From: Hyphomicrobiales bacterium
Lineage (GTDB): Bacteria; Pseudomonadota; Alphaproteobacteria; Rhizobiales; Aestuariivirgaceae
Direction: 5' to 3'
Length of the DNA stretch: 7,938 bases
NCBI GenBank assembly: GCA_026987255.1
Contig: JALSNA010000389.1
Coordinates: forward strand, 1 to 7,938
Part shown: piece by piece, positions 6,558-7,938 of the stretch
Position numbering within the stretch: the stretch's first letter is position 1
How the letters are laid out: every line of letters begins with the position of its first letter
Position numbers and translations under genes: made by a program
Notes under the pieces: generated by a model
The model's input: the letters and a program-made list of their open reading frames with translations, nothing else
Database searches by the model: none
Told to the model about the DNA's origin: nothing

Positions 6558-6578
6558 ATTCATCATAGAGAAAAGTCT

Positions 6579-7520
6579 ATGCCAAAGCCCGGATACCTGG
6601 CCGCCCGCGTCACCCTGCGCCAGTTGCAGATCCTTTCCGCCGTGGCGCGCGCGGGCGGATATACAAAGGCGGCGCGCGAGCTGCACCTGACCCAGCCGAC
6701 GGTCTCCATGCAGGTGCGCAAGCTGGCCACGGCCATGGAGGCGGAGCTGTTCGAGACCTCCGGCAGGAAACTGGAGCCCACCGCCGAGGGCCAGATGCTG
6801 CTCGATGCGGCGCGCGACATCTTCGCCCGCCTGCAACAGCTGGAGGAAGAGCGCCAGACGCACGCGGGCGAGATTCGCGGCAACCTGCGCATCGCCGGGG
6901 TGACCACGGCGAAATATTTCCTGCCCCGCCTGCTGGGGGAATATCTGAAAATCCACCCGCGGGTGGAGCCGCATCTTTCGGTGACCAACCGGGCGCGGGT
7001 CATCGAGCGGCTGCGCTCGGGCGCCGATGATCTGATCATCATGGGCCGCGTGCCCGCCGGGCTGGAGGTCACGGCCTGCGCCTTTCTGGAAAACGAGCTG
7101 GTGGTGGTGGCCCCGCCCGATCACCCCTTGCGCTGGAAGCGCGCCGTGCCGCTTGCGCGGCTGGCCAAGGCGCGCTTCCTTGTGCGCGAGCCTGGCTCGG
7201 GCACCCGCCTGGCGGTGGACAATCTCTTTGCCGAACATGGCCTGACGGTGCGCCCGACCATGGAGCTTGGCTCCTCGGAAGCCATCAAGCAGGCCGTGCT
7301 GGCCGGGCTTGGCGTCTCCGTGCTGCCGCGGCACAACATCGCCCGGGAGCTGAAAAGCGGCGATCTGACGGTGCTCGACGTGCAGCACCTGCCCTTGCGC
7401 CGCAAGTGGTTCGCCGTGCACCTGAAGGGCAAGAGGCTCTCCCTGGTGGCGCGTTCCTTCCTCGATTTTCTCACCACCGAGGGCGTCAGGCTTCTTTCCG
7501 CCCCACCTTCCGCGCGATGA
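6579..7520 (+). CDS. cbbR: CbbR, LysR-type transcriptional regulator of the Calvin cycle genes
   Basis: CbbR activates cbb genes and responds to Calvin-cycle metabolites such as RuBP or to NADPH, depending on the species. The 313-residue product starts with a LysR winged helix-turn-helix: VTLRQLQILSAVARAGGYTK leads into AARELHLTQPTVSMQVRKLA (31-50), with the recognition helix around TQPTVSMQVRKL. A linker helix (about 60-90) and a two-lobed effector domain follow, with LVREPGSGTR and the C-terminal GLGVSVLPRHN typical of CbbR/CysB-like proteins. The ATG at 6579 is chosen because it gives the usual short N-terminus; the ATG at 6522 would add 19 unusual residues and place the coding start inside the operator. 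The ribosome site is weak (GAGAAA). It diverges from cbbM by 127 bp, the classic arrangement, and overlaps the next gene by 35 bp at its 3' end. Confidence 0.94.
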   Translation: MPKPGYLAARVTLRQLQILSAVARAGGYTKAARELHLTQPTVSMQVRKLATAMEAELFETSGRKLEPTAEGQMLLDAARDIFARLQQLEEERQTHAGEIRGNLRIAGVTTAKYFLPRLLGEYLKIHPRVEPHLSVTNRARVIERLRSGADDLIIMGRVPAGLEVTACAFLENELVVVAPPDHPLRWKRAVPLARLAKARFLVREPGSGTRLAVDNLFAEHGLTVRPTMELGSSEAIKQAVLAGLGVSVLPRHNIARELKSGDLTVLDVQHLPLRRKWFAVHLKGKRLSLVARSFLDFLTTEGVRLLSAPPSAR

Positions 7521-7938
7521 GCCCGCGCAGGGTCTCGATGTCCTCCTCGCTGGCAAAGGCCGCCCTGGGCAGCCAGTGGGTGACATTGTGCGGCTGGGCG
7601 ATGATGAAGCCCCGGGGGGTCTCGAAAGCCTCCGTCACATTGTCCCATGAGAACTTGCCTGCCTCGCCGGCATTGGAGACCACCTTCAGCCCGTCCTCGC
7701 CAATCTCCCAGCTGATGCGCTGTCCGGCCGAGGGCATCTGCGCAAAGCGGCGGCGCACGATGGCGCGCGTCAGCGGCCAGTCCCCGAACCAGTGCAGCAG
7801 GTTGGCGGCGATCGCCGCCATGAGGGTGAAATGCATCCCCCCGCTTACCGACAGCCACAGCGCCACCGGCAGGGCGGCGAGGAAGGCCAGCCCCAGATAG
7901 CGGCTGCGCGGGCCCTTGCGCCTGCGCCACCACATGCC
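7486..7938 (-). CDS. YcxB-like membrane protein, N-terminus probably beyond the window
   Basis: At least 150 residues are visible. From the ATG at 7935 there is a basic stretch (MWWRRRKGPRSR), two hydrophobic segments at about 14-31 and 34-51, then a soluble C-terminal domain with ISWEIGEDGLKV, FSWDNVTEAFETPRGF and HWLPRAAFASEEDIETLRGL. This plan of two membrane helices plus a small PH-like domain with a 'W..I..V.E' and 'IP+.AF' pattern matches the YcxB-like family, whose function is not established. Members usually carry more residues before the first helix, and the frame stays open to the edge, so 7935 may be an internal Met. It converges on cbbR and overlaps its end by 35 bp. A link to carbon fixation is not indicated. 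Confidence 0.75.
   Translation of the reverse strand, partial: GMWWRRRKGPRSRYLGLAFLAALPVALWLSVSGGMHFTLMAAIAANLLHWFGDWPLTRAIVRRRFAQMPSAGQRISWEIGEDGLKVVSNAGEAGKFSWDNVTEAFETPRGFIIAQPHNVTHWLPRAAFASEEDIETLRGLIARKVGRKEA

Noticed and set aside
6522..6578. cbbR start at the ATG at 6522
   Set aside because: The added 19 residues are unlike LysR N-termini and their codons coincide with the putative operator and promoter.
6336..7586. A 416-codon minus-strand open frame opposite cbbR and running into the start of cbbM
   Set aside because: It is antisense to cbbR, crosses the intergenic promoter region and overlaps cbbM's start in another frame, so it is a G+C artefact.

Overview
The window is high in G+C and dense in genes. 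It looks like a chromosomal piece of an autotrophic or mixotrophic proteobacterium, most likely an alphaproteobacterium: CbbM resembles the Rhodospirillum rubrum form II enzyme closely from its N-terminal MDQSSRY onward, and an MsrPQ pair sits next to it. The genus cannot be named from sequence reading alone. I saw no tRNA, rRNA, CRISPR array, insertion sequence or integrase.

Layout from left to right. Positions 2-133 hold the tail of a plus-strand reading frame of unknown function. It converges on a block of five minus-strand genes read from right to left: cbbM (form II RuBisCO, 5066-6451), cbbQ (MoxR-type AAA+ ATPase, 4051-4854), cbbO (VWA-domain partner, 1817-4051), msrP (periplasmic molybdoenzyme, 772-1692) and msrQ (haem membrane partner, 147-764). 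cbbR, a LysR-type regulator (6579-7520, plus strand), diverges from cbbM. Its 3' end overlaps the 3' end of a convergent minus-strand gene for a YcxB-like membrane protein that runs off the right edge.

How the parts fit. CbbM fixes CO2 onto ribulose-1,5-bisphosphate. CbbQ and CbbO form the ATP-driven activase that removes inhibitory sugar phosphates from RuBisCO. CbbR probably controls both itself and cbbM from the A+T-rich 127-bp gap between them, which holds overlapping inverted repeats built on TCGAT, a perfect TATAAT facing cbbM, and a separate TGATGC-N4-GCATCA dyad in the cbbM leader. The 211-bp gap between cbbM and cbbQ holds a strong hairpin just after the cbbM stop, a second hairpin followed by six Us (a good intrinsic terminator) and a third hairpin just before the cbbQ ribosome binding site. 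This suggests that cbbM is expressed far above cbbQO through partial termination or RNA processing. MsrPQ repairs oxidised methionines in periplasmic proteins; it lies co-directionally downstream of cbbO, but a 124-bp gap with its own candidate promoter argues that it is at least partly independent.

The gene set is a recognisable cbbR-cbbMQO module plus msrPQ, not a new system. The points most worth a second look are the regulatory architecture of the two cbb intergenic regions and the co-directional placement of msrPQ.
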